A stretch of DNA of 64,000 nt from Chthoniobacter flavus Ellin428. Lineage in GTDB: Bacteria > Verrucomicrobiota > Verrucomicrobiia > Chthoniobacterales > Chthoniobacteraceae. Every line of letters starts with the position of its first letter. Position 1 is the stretch's first letter. The stretch is from contig NZ_ABVL01000002.1 in NCBI RefSeq assembly GCF_000173075.1, positions 124,001 through 188,000 on the forward strand. Reading direction: 5' to 3'. Below, one piece after another: positions 27,099-36,821 of this stretch. Both the position numbers and the translations under genes were made by a program. Below the pieces are notes generated by a model. The model did no database searches and was not told the DNA's origin. It worked only from the letters and a program-made list of their open reading frames with translations.

Positions 27099-30000
27099 AT
27101 GAAACAGATCGCTGCGCCGTCTTCATTCCGCTCTCGTGCTTATGTGTTATTTTTCCTCGTGATGATGGTGGGCACGTCGTGGTTACACGCACAGGTCACG
27201 GGAATGCAGGATGTTTTTACTTACACCACGGCAGATATCACCAACCACGCTCCGACGACCGGGAGCGGAAAATGGACGACGCTGTATCAGAGCGGATCCA
27301 ATGGCAGCAGTGTTATCTCGGCGAACGGTTCGGCGGCCGTGCTCTCAGCCAATGCCGGCACCGTGGGTAGCGGAACTGCGACGGCCAACTATTCGTTTAC
27401 CCCCGCGCCGAATACCATTTACACGCTGCAGACGACCTGGAGTTTTGTGAACCTGAATTCTTCCGGCGCCGATTGCTGGGTAGGCTCCGGCTTTTCGAAC
27501 AGCAACGGTGGTGGCAATAAGTCCACGAACAACGGGCCATGGGTATTGGTCAGGCCTCAGGTTACTTCCGCCTCCAACGGCACGGCCGCGGGCGAAAAGG
27601 GATCGACCAATATAGGTTCGAGCACCATGGCCGCTTCCGCCTACTCTGCGCCCATTGTAGTCGTGGAAACGTGGAATACCGCTACGGGCGAACTGCAATA
27701 TTCCGTCAATGGTGTCCTACAGTCCGCCTGGACGACGACGACCACACCACCCAGCGGGACCTATTACGCCTTCCTGCAGGCCTTCAAGACCGGCAACTTG
27801 GTAAACTGCCTGAATATGACGCTCTATGCGCAGGAGATCGCCGCCGTGCAGATGCAGGACAATTTCACCTACAATACCGGCGCCAGCAGCATTACCGGGC
27901 ATGCTCCCACCACGACTCCGGGAGGATGGGGCACATGGGCGACCAATCTCAGTTCCGGCGGGAGTATCATTGCCAATGGAACCGAGGCGCTCTTGAATAC
28001 CGGTTCTGTCGGCAGCGGTTCGGTCATCGCCAGTTATAACTTCGCTCCATTCGTCGACACTGTTTACACCGCGACCGCGACCTTCAATTTTACCGCCGTG
28101 GCGAATACCGATTGCTGGGCAGGGGTGGGCTTTTCCTCCTCGGGGACAAACCACGCGCCGTGGATGCTCATCCGGCCTCAAGCCAGCGCCGGGGCCAATG
28201 GAGTGGTCTCTGCTCAGAGCAACGGCGCCCCCTGGACGGGCAGCTCTGCGACCGTCCCCGCCGCGGATTATTCCGGGCCGATTACCGCGACGGTGGTTTG
28301 GAACACCAGCACGGGCATTGCCCAATTTTACGTCGATAATCTTTTAGTGCTGACCACCCCCGCCGGCTCAGCCTATGTGCCGACCGGTAACTGCAACATT
28401 TTCTTCCAAGGCTTTAAACTGGGAAGCATCGTCAACCTCCCGAACATCACACTCGTGAGCCAGGATGTGTCGGCTTCATCGAACTGGCTCTCCACGAAGA
28501 CCAGTTTCAACGATTTTCCGAGTTTGTTCGTCTCGCCGAATACCCAGTGGCGGACGGCGCAGGGGCACATCCAAGTCATCCAGCTGGGGAACCTCGCGGA
28601 TTATCAAATGTCGGCCGCGAACTTCAAGGGATCGCCAATTGAGCTGGCCTTGCGCAATGCGTTCACCTTCTGCCACAACAACAACATCAAAATAGCGATG
28701 TGTGCCTACGGGTTGCAAAAGAATGTAGGCATCAGCGGCTGCGGTGGAGGTGAGGGATACGATACCCTGGCCACTCAAGCGTTGGACCTGCAGAACATCA
28801 CGACGGCGATTGCCGACAATGGCGGCATCGGTGGCGTGGACTACATTTTCTTCGACGGCCCTCTCTTCTTCGGGGTCGATGAACAACCTCTCGGGCAGGG
28901 ATCTGGATACGGGTGCGGACTCACGATCGATCAGGCGGCTTCTGAAACCGCCTCCGTGATCGAATTGGTCCAGCAATATTTCCCTAACGCACAATTCATT
29001 GAGGACGACGGCGTGGGCACAGTGGCTCTCGATCTCGATTCGGAAAACACCTTCCAGCAGGCGGTGGCCAGCGATGTGAATACCTTCCATGGAACCAATG
29101 GCTTTTCCTTTGCCGGTTTCCAGACGGATATGGATTGGAGGACGGATCCCTTTACCGCTCTGGCTCCTCTGTTGCCGGTGCTGGCCCAGAATCACATCCC
29201 TTCCTTTGGGATCCTTTTCAATAGTGGAGGAGGATGGAATGCTCCGTTGCGGCCGCAGAACAATGCGCAAAACATGCTGGCGCTGGAGGAGAACATTCAG
29301 GAGTACAATGCCTCCGGTTTGCCCAACCCTCTGGGCACGGCCAATTTCGCTTCGTGGGATGTCGTGGCCGATGGAGGCATCGGTGAATACGATACCTCAG
29401 GAGGGACGATCAACGCCGCGCTGATTTCCGGCCTCACCGGCCCAACTGGCCTTGCGGTATCGGGGACGAATTTGTTCGTCATCGACGCGGTCAAAAATCA
29501 GATCGGGGAATACACCACTTCCGGCGCCACGGTGAGCACTGCCCTGATTTCCGGCGAGGGCTATTGGTCGACGGGCCTGGCGGTGTCGGGGACGAATCTA
29601 TTCGTGGCGAATGGCCGACAGAACTCCGTCGGCGAATACACGACCTCAGGGACGACGATAAACGCTTCGCTGATCACGGGGCTGCACAATGCCACGGGTA
29701 TTGTCGTCTCGGGATCAAACCTCTTTGTCCTCAACGGAGATACTGGCACCGTGGGCGAATACACCACCACCGGGGCGGTAGTGAATGCTTCGCTGATCAC
29801 CGGTTTGAGTAATCCGGCGGGCATCGCCATCTCGGGATCGAATCTGTTCATTGCCAATACCGGCAGCGGCACGATCGGTGAATACACCACCGCGGGAGCG
29901 ACGGTGAACGCCTCGCTGATTTCGGGATTCAGCTTCCTCCCGAATGTGCCGGTGGGCCTCACGGTATCCGGTTCGAATCTCTTTGCCTCCTGCGGCAGCA

Positions 30001-30995
30001 GCATCACCGGCGGCGGAGTGGTCGGCGAATACACCACTTCGGGGGCGACGGTGAATGCGACGCTGATTTCGGGATTGAACCAACCGGTCGGCCTGGTGGT
30101 ATCGGGCTCGAATCTCTTTGTGGTCGGCAACAACAGCCGGGGTGATTTGCCAAGCAATCTGCTGCCGGAAACGACCTTTGGCACCTACACGAACGCGATC
30201 AATTTCTTCTTCGGTTCGCCGATGGCTTTTCAGCCGCCACCGAAGATCATCGACTGGATGTATAACCCGGTCACCAAGGCTAATTACTTCTCGACCAGCT
30301 ACTCCGAAATAACCACTTTAGTGACCAACGGCTGGATCGATGAGGCGGCGGCCAACTGGAGCGGTGGCGTGGGGGGAATTGAACCGGCGCCCAGTTGCGC
30401 GCCCAATCTGGTGCCGCTTTACGAGTATACAAACCTCTCGAAGGGATTTACGCAGTACGCTTATTCGACCAGCACGGCGAGCGGCGCCGAAGGCGGCCAA
30501 CTTGCCGCCCAAGGCTACGCGAATCCGGTGCTGAAGGGTTATGTTTTTGCGAACAACGATTCCGCAGATGGAGGAGTCGCGCTCTACGAATTCTATAACG
30601 CGACGCTCAATACTTACTATTACTCGACCGCGAGCACCTCGCCTCCGTCCGGCTATAGTTTGGTGACGACGTATCAGGCGCAGGGGATTAGTTGCTATGT
30701 GATGCCACGGTGGGTGCCTGCCCCTGGGTACATCTTTGAGTTGCCCGCAGGATGGCCCAACCCGAGCCCGGGTTTTGGAACGTATACCGGCGCGCAGACG
30801 GTAACGCTCACCAGCAGCACGCCGGGGGCGACGATTTACTACACGACCAACGGCTACATGCCGACCACCAGCTCCGCGTCAGTGCCGTCGGGCGGCACAG
30901 TGACGGTGGGCGCGAGTGAAACACTCAATGCCATCTCCGTGGCGCCCGGCTATAACAATAGCCAGATGCGGAGTGGAGCTTATACCATCCATTAG
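27099..30995 (+). CDS. Large mosaic secreted protein with propeller repeats
   Basis: The 1298-residue protein has a signal peptide (about 1-31). Two copies of a beta-sandwich-like module follow (about 36-240 and 250-450), each opening with MQD-FTY. Next is a possible TIM-barrel hydrolase-like region (about 460-750) with acidic segments such as DYIFFDGPLFFG and FIEDDGVG. Six repeats of about 41 residues (about 761-1010, GEYTTSGATVNASLISGL type) probably form a beta-propeller. After that come two YEYTNLSKGF/YEFYNATLNT-type modules and a C-terminal segment like the chitobiase C-terminal domain (TPGATIYYTTNG). It is probably an extracellular polysaccharide-binding or -degrading protein; catalysis is unproven. 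Confidence 0.7.
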   Translation: MKQIAAPSSFRSRAYVLFFLVMMVGTSWLHAQVTGMQDVFTYTTADITNHAPTTGSGKWTTLYQSGSNGSSVISANGSAAVLSANAGTVGSGTATANYSFTPAPNTIYTLQTTWSFVNLNSSGADCWVGSGFSNSNGGGNKSTNNGPWVLVRPQVTSASNGTAAGEKGSTNIGSSTMAASAYSAPIVVVETWNTATGELQYSVNGVLQSAWTTTTTPPSGTYYAFLQAFKTGNLVNCLNMTLYAQEIAAVQMQDNFTYNTGASSITGHAPTTTPGGWGTWATNLSSGGSIIANGTEALLNTGSVGSGSVIASYNFAPFVDTVYTATATFNFTAVANTDCWAGVGFSSSGTNHAPWMLIRPQASAGANGVVSAQSNGAPWTGSSATVPAADYSGPITATVVWNTSTGIAQFYVDNLLVLTTPAGSAYVPTGNCNIFFQGFKLGSIVNLPNITLVSQDVSASSNWLSTKTSFNDFPSLFVSPNTQWRTAQGHIQVIQLGNLADYQMSAANFKGSPIELALRNAFTFCHNNNIKIAMCAYGLQKNVGISGCGGGEGYDTLATQALDLQNITTAIADNGGIGGVDYIFFDGPLFFGVDEQPLGQGSGYGCGLTIDQAASETASVIELVQQYFPNAQFIEDDGVGTVALDLDSENTFQQAVASDVNTFHGTNGFSFAGFQTDMDWRTDPFTALAPLLPVLAQNHIPSFGILFNSGGGWNAPLRPQNNAQNMLALEENIQEYNASGLPNPLGTANFASWDVVADGGIGEYDTSGGTINAALISGLTGPTGLAVSGTNLFVIDAVKNQIGEYTTSGATVSTALISGEGYWSTGLAVSGTNLFVANGRQNSVGEYTTSGTTINASLITGLHNATGIVVSGSNLFVLNGDTGTVGEYTTTGAVVNASLITGLSNPAGIAISGSNLFIANTGSGTIGEYTTAGATVNASLISGFSFLPNVPVGLTVSGSNLFASCGSSITGGGVVGEYTTSGATVNATLISGLNQPVGLVVSGSNLFVVGNNSRGDLPSNLLPETTFGTYTNAINFFFGSPMAFQPPPKIIDWMYNPVTKANYFSTSYSEITTLVTNGWIDEAAANWSGGVGGIEPAPSCAPNLVPLYEYTNLSKGFTQYAYSTSTASGAEGGQLAAQGYANPVLKGYVFANNDSADGGVALYEFYNATLNTYYYSTASTSPPSGYSLVTTYQAQGISCYVMPRWVPAPGYIFELPAGWPNPSPGFGTYTGAQTVTLTSSTPGATIYYTTNGYMPTTSSASVPSGGTVTVGASETLNAISVAPGYNNSQMRSGAYTIH

Positions 30996-31001
30996 GACGG
31001 T

Positions 31002-31934
31002 CTAAATCGAGGCCAGCGTCTGCTCGAGGAACTCGCGGTTCTTGCGGGCGTTGGTGTTGGTCTCCTCGGGGGTCGCGCCGACGGCGATGCCCTCGACCAT
31101 GATCGGGCCATTGAACCCGGCGGCTTTCAGCTTCTTGAAGACGCCGGCGAAATCGACCCGGCCCTGGCCAAACTGGATCATCACTTCCTGTTTCTCTCCC
31201 GCGCAGTCCTTGGCACAGAAGCCGGTGACGTGCTGGGCAATGGGCTCGAGTTCCGCGACCGGGTCCTTGCCGGTGTAGTAGACGATATTACCGGCGTCGT
31301 ACCAGATTTTGAAATTCGGGTGATTGACCTTCTTCAACGCCGCCAGGATTTCCTCGGAGGAACCGCTGCTGCCACCGTGCGGTTTCATGACGAGTTTCAC
31401 GCCGCGCTCCTGGGCATACGCCGCGGCGTCACTCATGGATTGGAAGAAGTTCTCGTATTCCGAGGGGTTGGCGACGCCGAAGGTGAGAGCAAACTCGAGG
31501 GAGAGCGTTTTGGCGTGGTCGATCTGCGCTCGGACATCCTTGATGACGTCGGCAACCGGCCCGCTGAACCGGTTGCGCAGGGCGCACATATTGACGCCCA
31601 AGCCACGGGTCGCGATCCGTTTGTGCAAGGCATCGAGGTATTCCGGCGTGGCTTCGGCTCCGGCGAATGCCTCCGTCTGGCCGGGTGTGGGGGTAGTGCT
31701 GCCCACGGGGTAGATCGGATGGCGACTGAGGAGACCGGTGAGCTTGTAACCGGCGGCCTTGATACCATCGAGCGCGACGTCGTAGGACCATTTCGTCCAA
31801 GCGCGATTGAAGCAACCGATCGGCCAGGAGACGCCTTTTGCGGCGCTCTCCGCGGCGGCAGATTGGAACAGGGGAGAAATCGCCGAGGCCGTGACGGCAG
31901 CGGCGGTGGTCTGGAGAAAAGTGCGACGGTTCAT
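31002..31934 (-). CDS. Tat-exported sugar phosphate isomerase/epimerase-like protein
   Basis: The 310-residue protein has a twin-arginine type start (MNRRTFLQTTAAAVTASA) and then an AP-endonuclease-2/xylose isomerase-like TIM barrel. Likely metal ligands are in KLVMKPHGG, KIWYDAGNIVYY, VTGFCAKDC and GPIMVEG. Exported members often work with exported Gfo/Idh/MocA oxidoreductases. ATG 31934 is chosen over an upstream in-frame ATG at 31961 because it gives a standard Tat signal. The gene converges with the large secreted protein, with only 6 bp between the stops. Confidence 0.82.
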   Translation of the reverse strand: MNRRTFLQTTAAAVTASAISPLFQSAAAESAAKGVSWPIGCFNRAWTKWSYDVALDGIKAAGYKLTGLLSRHPIYPVGSTTPTPGQTEAFAGAEATPEYLDALHKRIATRGLGVNMCALRNRFSGPVADVIKDVRAQIDHAKTLSLEFALTFGVANPSEYENFFQSMSDAAAYAQERGVKLVMKPHGGSSGSSEEILAALKKVNHPNFKIWYDAGNIVYYTGKDPVAELEPIAQHVTGFCAKDCAGEKQEVMIQFGQGRVDFAGVFKKLKAAGFNGPIMVEGIAVGATPEETNTNARKNREFLEQTLASI

Positions 31935-32031
31935 AGAGGAGGGAAGTTTCCGGTAGGTCATCCAAGTTCCGTCAGGGAGTCAATGTCATCCACAACCGAT
32001 TGCCGCAGCAGGAATAAACCCGATTGGACCG

Positions 32032-32904
32032 TTACGCCAAAGGCAGGCCGCTCGTGGCCTTGGTCCGGGTGTCGTGTTCGTTGATCAACGAAGACATCGC
32101 CAGCGAAGGCGTCGCATTTCCGACGGTGGTAACGAACTGGCAGGTAGCGTGTTTCTCGCTGGCTTGCTGATAGCCGGCCAGCCACTGCTGCATCACAGAT
32201 TCCTGCCGGGGATCGACATACGGGAAACGCACCGGCGGATTGTCGCAGCCGCAGCGCCATGGCTTCGGAGTGAGGCGGGCGCGGAAGCTTTTCTGGACCT
32301 TGCAGAGTTGCTGGTAGCGGGTATCGCAGCCGAGGGACCTGAGGACTTGGTGGGTGGGATCGGCGACGGGATCGTGCCAATCGGAGATGACCAGGCATCG
32401 CAGGCCGCTGTGAGTGCGGTACACACGGAAAGCCCAGCCGAGGTTATTGGTCTGCCATTGCCGGAGGCCAGCGAGCCGGGCATCAGATGGGCTCGCCGCC
32501 GGCTCCTTCGAGCCGCCCCCGAAGAGACGTGCGATCAGGGCGAGCAACCCGCCGCCCATTGTCGGCTTCGGCAGGTCGATATCGACGAACATGAGCCGGT
32601 CAGTGTTGAGCACTTCGCTGCCGTAGGCGGTGCGAGTGACCACGGCGGCGCACTCGCCATCGGCCTGACCGAGCGTGCGCAGCACCGGTTCACGCAGTGG
32701 ACGGTCGGCGTAGAGATAACGGTCCGGTTGCCCGGACCGGGAACGGGCAGCGGATTCACCGAGACGCCGGGCCTTGGCGTCGGCGCGGTTCTGAGCGTCC
32801 GCCTGACTTTCGTCCGAGCAATCCCAAGCCAGTTGTCGCCAGTTTTCACCCGAAGACCGGGTGCCGGTCCATTCGCCGCGCGCCCAGTATTTCGGGAAGT
32901 GCAT
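32032..32904 (-). CDS. Conserved unknown protein, possible primase-like core (290 aa)
   Basis: The 290-residue soluble protein starts at ATG 32904, 11 bp after the stop of the IMP dehydrogenase gene, so they are probably co-transcribed. Notable segments are RLMFVDIDLP (Asp108, Asp110), FRVYRTHSGLRCLVISD (His165, Asp175) and FRARLTPKPWRCGC. I recall similar proteins widely in bacteria without a known function. The hhhDhD, xxH and hD order resembles the archaeo-eukaryotic primase fold; this is my inference from motifs only, and the His may not be conserved. No helicase or nuclease partner is adjacent. Confidence 0.6.
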   Translation of the reverse strand: MHFPKYWARGEWTGTRSSGENWRQLAWDCSDESQADAQNRADAKARRLGESAARSRSGQPDRYLYADRPLREPVLRTLGQADGECAAVVTRTAYGSEVLNTDRLMFVDIDLPKPTMGGGLLALIARLFGGGSKEPAASPSDARLAGLRQWQTNNLGWAFRVYRTHSGLRCLVISDWHDPVADPTHQVLRSLGCDTRYQQLCKVQKSFRARLTPKPWRCGCDNPPVRFPYVDPRQESVMQQWLAGYQQASEKHATCQFVTTVGNATPSLAMSSLINEHDTRTKATSGLPLA

Positions 32905-32915
32905 GGAGGAGGGGG

Positions 32916-34484
32916 TTAGTTGCCGGTCTTGACCTCCACGATGTCGTGGGGCGCGCTTTCGCGCTGACCGGCGGGACTGACCTGTATGTAACGGGCCTTT
33001 TCGCGCAAGGCGACGAGATTCGGCGCACCGAGATAGCCCATGCCGCTTTGGATGCCGCCGGCCAGTTGGGTAAGGACGACGTCGAGTGGGGGATTGACTT
33101 CCTTGAGGGCCTCGACCCCTTCGGCTGCGACCTTGCGGACGGAATCCTTGCTGGAGTGTCCGTAGCGAGCGGCACTGCCGGCTTGCATGGCAGCGAGACT
33201 GCCCATGCCGCGATACTGCTTGTAGACCTTGCCGTTGATTTCCAGGAGCTGGCCGGGGGCCTCGGGGCAACCGGCGAGCAACCCGCCGCAGATGACACCG
33301 TGAGCCAGGGTGAGGGCCTTGACGATGTCGCCGCTCTTGGTGATGCCGCCATCGGCCAAAATCCGGACGCCTTCCTGCTCGGCGGCCTTGGCGCAGACGT
33401 AGAGGGCGGTGAGTTGCGGGATGCCGACGCCGGCCACCACCCGGGTGGTGCAGATCGAGCCGGGGCCCTGGCCCACTTTAATTATGTTTGCACCGCACTT
33501 ACTGAGGTAACTCACTCCTTCTCCGCTCGTTACGTTTCCAGCAATAATTGGGAGATCAGGGAAATGCTCGCGGATGAGTTTCACCGTATCGCCCACTCCT
33601 TTGGAAAAACCGTGTGCGGTGGAGACGGCGACCACATCCACGCCGCGCTCCACCAAATCGCCGATATGAGTCAGGATCCGATCGCGGTCCAGTTCACCGG
33701 TCGAGTTGCGAGTCGCGGTCACAGCAGCACCGCAGAGCAGGCGGAATTGATCATCTCGCGCCGGCTTCAGTTGACTGTGACGCTCCTGCATGATCCGCTC
33801 GATATCGCTAATCGTGAACAGGCCGCGCAATCGGTCGTCGTCATCGACCACCAGAAGCTTGTGGATGCCGATGTGCTCGTTGAAGAATTGATCTGCCTTG
33901 GCGATCGGGTTCTTGCCGAGCTCCTTCTCGGTAATGGTCTGGACTTGAGCCCGCGGAGTCATCGCCGCCGCCACCTTCGTCGAGGCGTAGCGGGGGCGCA
34001 CCGTGTGACCGGGTAGCAATCCCAACAGGGTGTCATTTTCATCCACCACCGGAAAGGTGCGAAAGGCAAAACCACGTTCCTCAACTAACGTAAGAACATC
34101 GCCAATTGTCTGATCCGCAGAGACTTTGATTGGTTCCTGAATCAGGCCGTGGATGTTGTTTTTGACCCGGCTGACCTGGCTGAGTTGCTCTCGTTCCGGC
34201 AGGTTGCAATGGATCAGACCGAGCCCACCGTTGAGAGCCATGGCGATGGCCATCGGCGCTTCGGTGACCGTGTCCATGTCGGCGGAAATAACCGGGATGC
34301 GCAGCCGCAGCCGTTCGTGGAGTTCGGTCTCGAGATTGGTCTCGCGCGGAAGGATCTCGGAGTAGAGCGTCGCGAGGGTGACGTCGTCATAGGTCAGGGC
34401 CAGACCTGCGTGCTCGCGGAAGAAGTCGTCGGCGGCCTTATAGAAAGCGCTGTCGATCGAAGAGGGCGAAGAGTTTGCTGCCAT
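32916..34484 (-). CDS. guaB: IMP dehydrogenase
   Basis: The 522-residue enzyme oxidises IMP to XMP with NAD+, the first committed step of GMP synthesis. The barrel begins LTYDDVTLA and [13 protein letters not shown]. Two CBS domains (about 117-237) interrupt it and probably bind purine nucleotides. The active-site loop has [13 protein letters not shown] with catalytic Cys345; ILADGGI binds phosphate, and the mobile flap starts RGMGSLAAM. The start at 34484 fits the usual N-terminus. Everything needed for activity appears intact. A conserved unknown gene follows 11 bp downstream on the same strand. Confidence 0.96.
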   Translation of the reverse strand: MAANSSPSSIDSAFYKAADDFFREHAGLALTYDDVTLATLYSEILPRETNLETELHERLRLRIPVISADMDTVTEAPMAIAMALNGGLGLIHCNLPEREQLSQVSRVKNNIHGLIQEPIKVSADQTIGDVLTLVEERGFAFRTFPVVDENDTLLGLLPGHTVRPRYASTKVAAAMTPRAQVQTITEKELGKNPIAKADQFFNEHIGIHKLLVVDDDDRLRGLFTISDIERIMQERHSQLKPARDDQFRLLCGAAVTATRNSTGELDRDRILTHIGDLVERGVDVVAVSTAHGFSKGVGDTVKLIREHFPDLPIIAGNVTSGEGVSYLSKCGANIIKVGQGPGSICTTRVVAGVGIPQLTALYVCAKAAEQEGVRILADGGITKSGDIVKALTLAHGVICGGLLAGCPEAPGQLLEINGKVYKQYRGMGSLAAMQAGSAARYGHSSKDSVRKVAAEGVEALKEVNPPLDVVLTQLAGGIQSGMGYLGAPNLVALREKARYIQVSPAGQRESAPHDIVEVKTGN

Positions 34485-34564
34485 GTCGTGGCATACACGA
34501 AGTGCTGGCAGCTTGTGAAGAGGGAAAATGGGGAAAGAGGAAAAACGCGGCCGCCGCCCCTCGA

Positions 34565-34804
34565 TCAAAGTCGCGATGGGCGATAGCGTTCGTTCAGGCT
34601 TCCGCAGCGCGGGCAACGGGGCAGCAGGGTGCTGGTCTTGTCTTCGAATTCGAAGCCGCAAAGGGTGCAGCGCAGGACGTAGCGGAAGGCGGCCCGCTCC
34701 CGGCGTTGCCGACGCCATTCGTAAAAGAACCAGGCGATCAGGATTGGCCCCAGCATGATGCAGAGGTAGATGAGGACGAGATAGTTGAGGCTGACGGGGA
34801 TCAC
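34565..34804 (-). CDS. Small membrane protein with zinc ribbon (79 aa)
   Basis: One transmembrane helix (about 6-28, [20 protein letters not shown]) is followed by an Arg-rich stretch and a C-terminal zinc ribbon (CTLCGFEFE and CPRCGSLNE). The ATG overlaps the stop of the TonB-like gene by 4 nt, making it the fourth gene of the ExbB-ExbD-TonB operon. The ribbon is predicted to lie in the cytosol. A regulatory or assembly role for the energy-transducing complex is conceivable but not shown. Confidence 0.7.
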   Translation of the reverse strand: MIPVSLNYLVLIYLCIMLGPILIAWFFYEWRRQRRERAAFRYVLRCTLCGFEFEDKTSTLLPRCPRCGSLNERYRPSRL

Positions 34805-35556
34805 GGGGCTTTCGATGCCGGGACATAGGCATCGCCTCCCCAGGAAAAGGTCGCGAACCCCCAGGCGACCGGCGCGGAGGCCGCTTCGAAGGTCACGTTC
34901 CGCAAGTGCTCGATGGCGAGTTCATCCAGCGCCGGGTCCCCGGAGGGGTGCTGAATCAGGGTATAGGTCACCTTGCCCTCGTTGCTCACTCCGATGAGCA
35001 GGGTTGTGGCCTCAACCGGCGCACTCGCGTGATAGGCAAAGATAATTCCAGGATTGCTGACCAAGGCGCGTCCGGCCAATCCATCGGCAAAGATGATGGA
35101 GGTGTTCTTCGCGGGAACGGTCGCGTTCGCCGCGGGAGCCGCTTTCGTGGAGTCGATCGGCGCGAGGCGATCTTCCGCTGGCGGAAAGCGAACGCCTTGC
35201 GTCTTCTCCACCGGCGGCCCCAAGGGGGCAGTGCGGGGAGAGGCGTAGGATGGCTCGTAGTGTGCGCTGACCAACCCGGGCGGGGCTGTCGGCTTGTCAT
35301 TGGCCACGAGCGCGGGGTCCTCGGCCTCGATCCGGCGCAGGAGCGCGATGTTTTCCGGCGAGGACGGGGTCAACAGACTGACATGCGGCGCCGGCTGCGG
35401 GATGGTCACACGCTGGGGATAGACCACCTGGAAGAGGAAAAATGTGGCCGCGTGCGCTACGAGAGAGCCAAAGACGCAGAAGAAGAGGATATAGGGAAAC
35501 CCCGAATCCTCCGGCGTCGCGAAGGTCAGATCCGACTGAGGCACTGACGTCTTCAT
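34801..35556 (-). CDS. TonB-like energy transducer
   Basis: The 251-residue protein has a short cytosolic N-terminus, one transmembrane anchor (about 21-43) and a Pro/Ala-rich periplasmic linker. The C-terminal domain has the TonB-type segment [22 protein letters not shown]. TonB couples the inner-membrane ExbB/ExbD motor to outer-membrane receptors. The gene overlaps the ExbD start by 4 nt and lies in the order exbB, exbD, tonB. No TonB-dependent receptor is encoded in the window. Confidence 0.78.
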   Translation of the reverse strand: MKTSVPQSDLTFATPEDSGFPYILFFCVFGSLVAHAATFFLFQVVYPQRVTIPQPAPHVSLLTPSSPENIALLRRIEAEDPALVANDKPTAPPGLVSAHYEPSYASPRTAPLGPPVEKTQGVRFPPAEDRLAPIDSTKAAPAANATVPAKNTSIIFADGLAGRALVSNPGIIFAYHASAPVEATTLLIGVSNEGKVTYTLIQHPSGDPALDELAIEHLRNVTFEAASAPVAWGFATFSWGGDAYVPASKAP

Positions 35557-35957
35557 TTCCGCTCCGAATCCGTCGCCAGAATCACCGAAAACCCGAGCTT
35601 CAAGGCTTCGTCGGTGATCTTCACGACCAAATCGTAAGGCGTGTTCTTGTCCGCCTTGATGATCAGCGATCGTTCCCGGACCTTCGTGTCGGCGAGGCGC
35701 TGCCGGAGTTCATCGAGGCTCACCCGTTGGTCGCGATGATAGATGACCGGGACCGGCGCAGCCGTGATGCTCACGATCTGGGCATCGACCCGCGGGCCGA
35801 GAGTGAAGGAGGACGCCGGAAGCGTCACGGCCAGACCCGGCTGCAGCACGAAACGCGAGCTCAACACGAAGAAGAGCACCACGAGAAAGATGACATTGAT
35901 CAGCGGGATGACGCCGAACAACGCCGGATTGAACTTCAGCGAACGCGTGAGTTTCAT
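35553..35957 (-). CDS. ExbD/TolR-family protein
   Basis: The 134-residue protein has one transmembrane helix (about 14-36) and a periplasmic domain with the usual RSLIIKADKNTPYDLVVKI. In the motor, a conserved Asp early in the helix (PLID) carries protons; here it reads PLINVIFLVVLFF, with Asn21. This either lacks proton translocation or belongs to an ExbD subfamily that works differently. The gene is between exbB (30 bp upstream) and the TonB-like gene (4-nt overlap). Confidence 0.85.
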   Translation of the reverse strand: MKLTRSLKFNPALFGVIPLINVIFLVVLFFVLSSRFVLQPGLAVTLPASSFTLGPRVDAQIVSITAAPVPVIYHRDQRVSLDELRQRLADTKVRERSLIIKADKNTPYDLVVKITDEALKLGFSVILATDSERK

Positions 35958-35987
35958 CCGGGAAGACTGCTGCCGGTCAAAGCGCGA

Positions 35988-36656
35988 CTACTCCGCACTC
36001 TGTCGCCGGGCCGGCTGGGGACCGAATTCGATGATGTCCGGAGCCGAATGGCGGTTCTCGGAAATCAGGTTCACAATCTCGATGCCGGCACGCTCCATGT
36101 CATGCATCAGGGCATTGACCCGCGAAGACAGGTAGCTGTAACCGACCGCGCAGGGGATCGCTACGACCAACCCGCCCGCCGTGGTGAGCAGGCTCTGGTA
36201 AATGCCGCTCGAGATATCCGTGGCACTGGCGAAACCGCTCTGCGATGTCACGTTGACGAAAGATTCGATGAGCCCGACGACCGTGCCCAGCAGCCCGATG
36301 AGGGGCGTGATGAAGGCCAGGGTCGCCAGGAGCCCGAGGCGGCGCTCCAGCCGGGGCATTTCGAGTTGGCCGGCTTCCTGGACGATATCCTTGAGTTCGC
36401 TCCGGTCCGATTGATGGCGGATGATTGCCGCATGGATCACCCGGGTAATCGGGCTGGGGGTGCTCGCGCACTCCATCTGGGCTTCGGCGAAACGCCGATC
36501 CTGGATGAGGTTGGTCAATCCACGCATGAATTCACCGACCCGGATCGAAATCCGGTGGAAATAGGTAACGCGCTCCAAAAACACCGCACCGGCCAGTACG
36601 CTGCAGAACAAAATTAGCCACATCAGCGGACCGCCTTTTTGCATGTAGTCGATCAT
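35988..36656 (-). CDS. ExbB/TolQ-family proton channel protein
   Basis: The 222-residue inner-membrane protein has three transmembrane segments (about 12-30, 105-135, 150-175). The MotA/TolQ/ExbB family pattern is visible in LATLAFITPLIGLLGTVVGLIESF and SGIYQSLLTTAGGLVVAIPCAV. It forms the channel of the ExbB-ExbD motor that powers TonB. It is the first gene of the minus-strand operon with ExbD, TonB-like and zinc-ribbon genes. The Thr residues lining the pore region appear to be present. Confidence 0.9.
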   Translation of the reverse strand: MIDYMQKGGPLMWLILFCSVLAGAVFLERVTYFHRISIRVGEFMRGLTNLIQDRRFAEAQMECASTPSPITRVIHAAIIRHQSDRSELKDIVQEAGQLEMPRLERRLGLLATLAFITPLIGLLGTVVGLIESFVNVTSQSGFASATDISSGIYQSLLTTAGGLVVAIPCAVGYSYLSSRVNALMHDMERAGIEIVNLISENRHSAPDIIEFGPQPARRQSAE

Positions 36657-36821
36657 GGGGAGAGTTTATATGGCCGGAACGCCACCGGTGGCAAGGCCCA
36701 TGGTAGGCGGGGGCGATTTTACTCAGGAAAACGGCGCGAAACATGCTGTAAACGTCGCGTCCCTCCCATGATTTTCCTTTGACCGACTCCAATCGCTTCC
36801 GTTAAAAATAATACGCAGGTT

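Noticed and set aside
29383-30130. Regular 123-bp DNA repeats as a possible CRISPR or satellite array
   Set aside because: They are in frame within one coding sequence and translate to a propeller-like 41-residue unit; spacers are absent.
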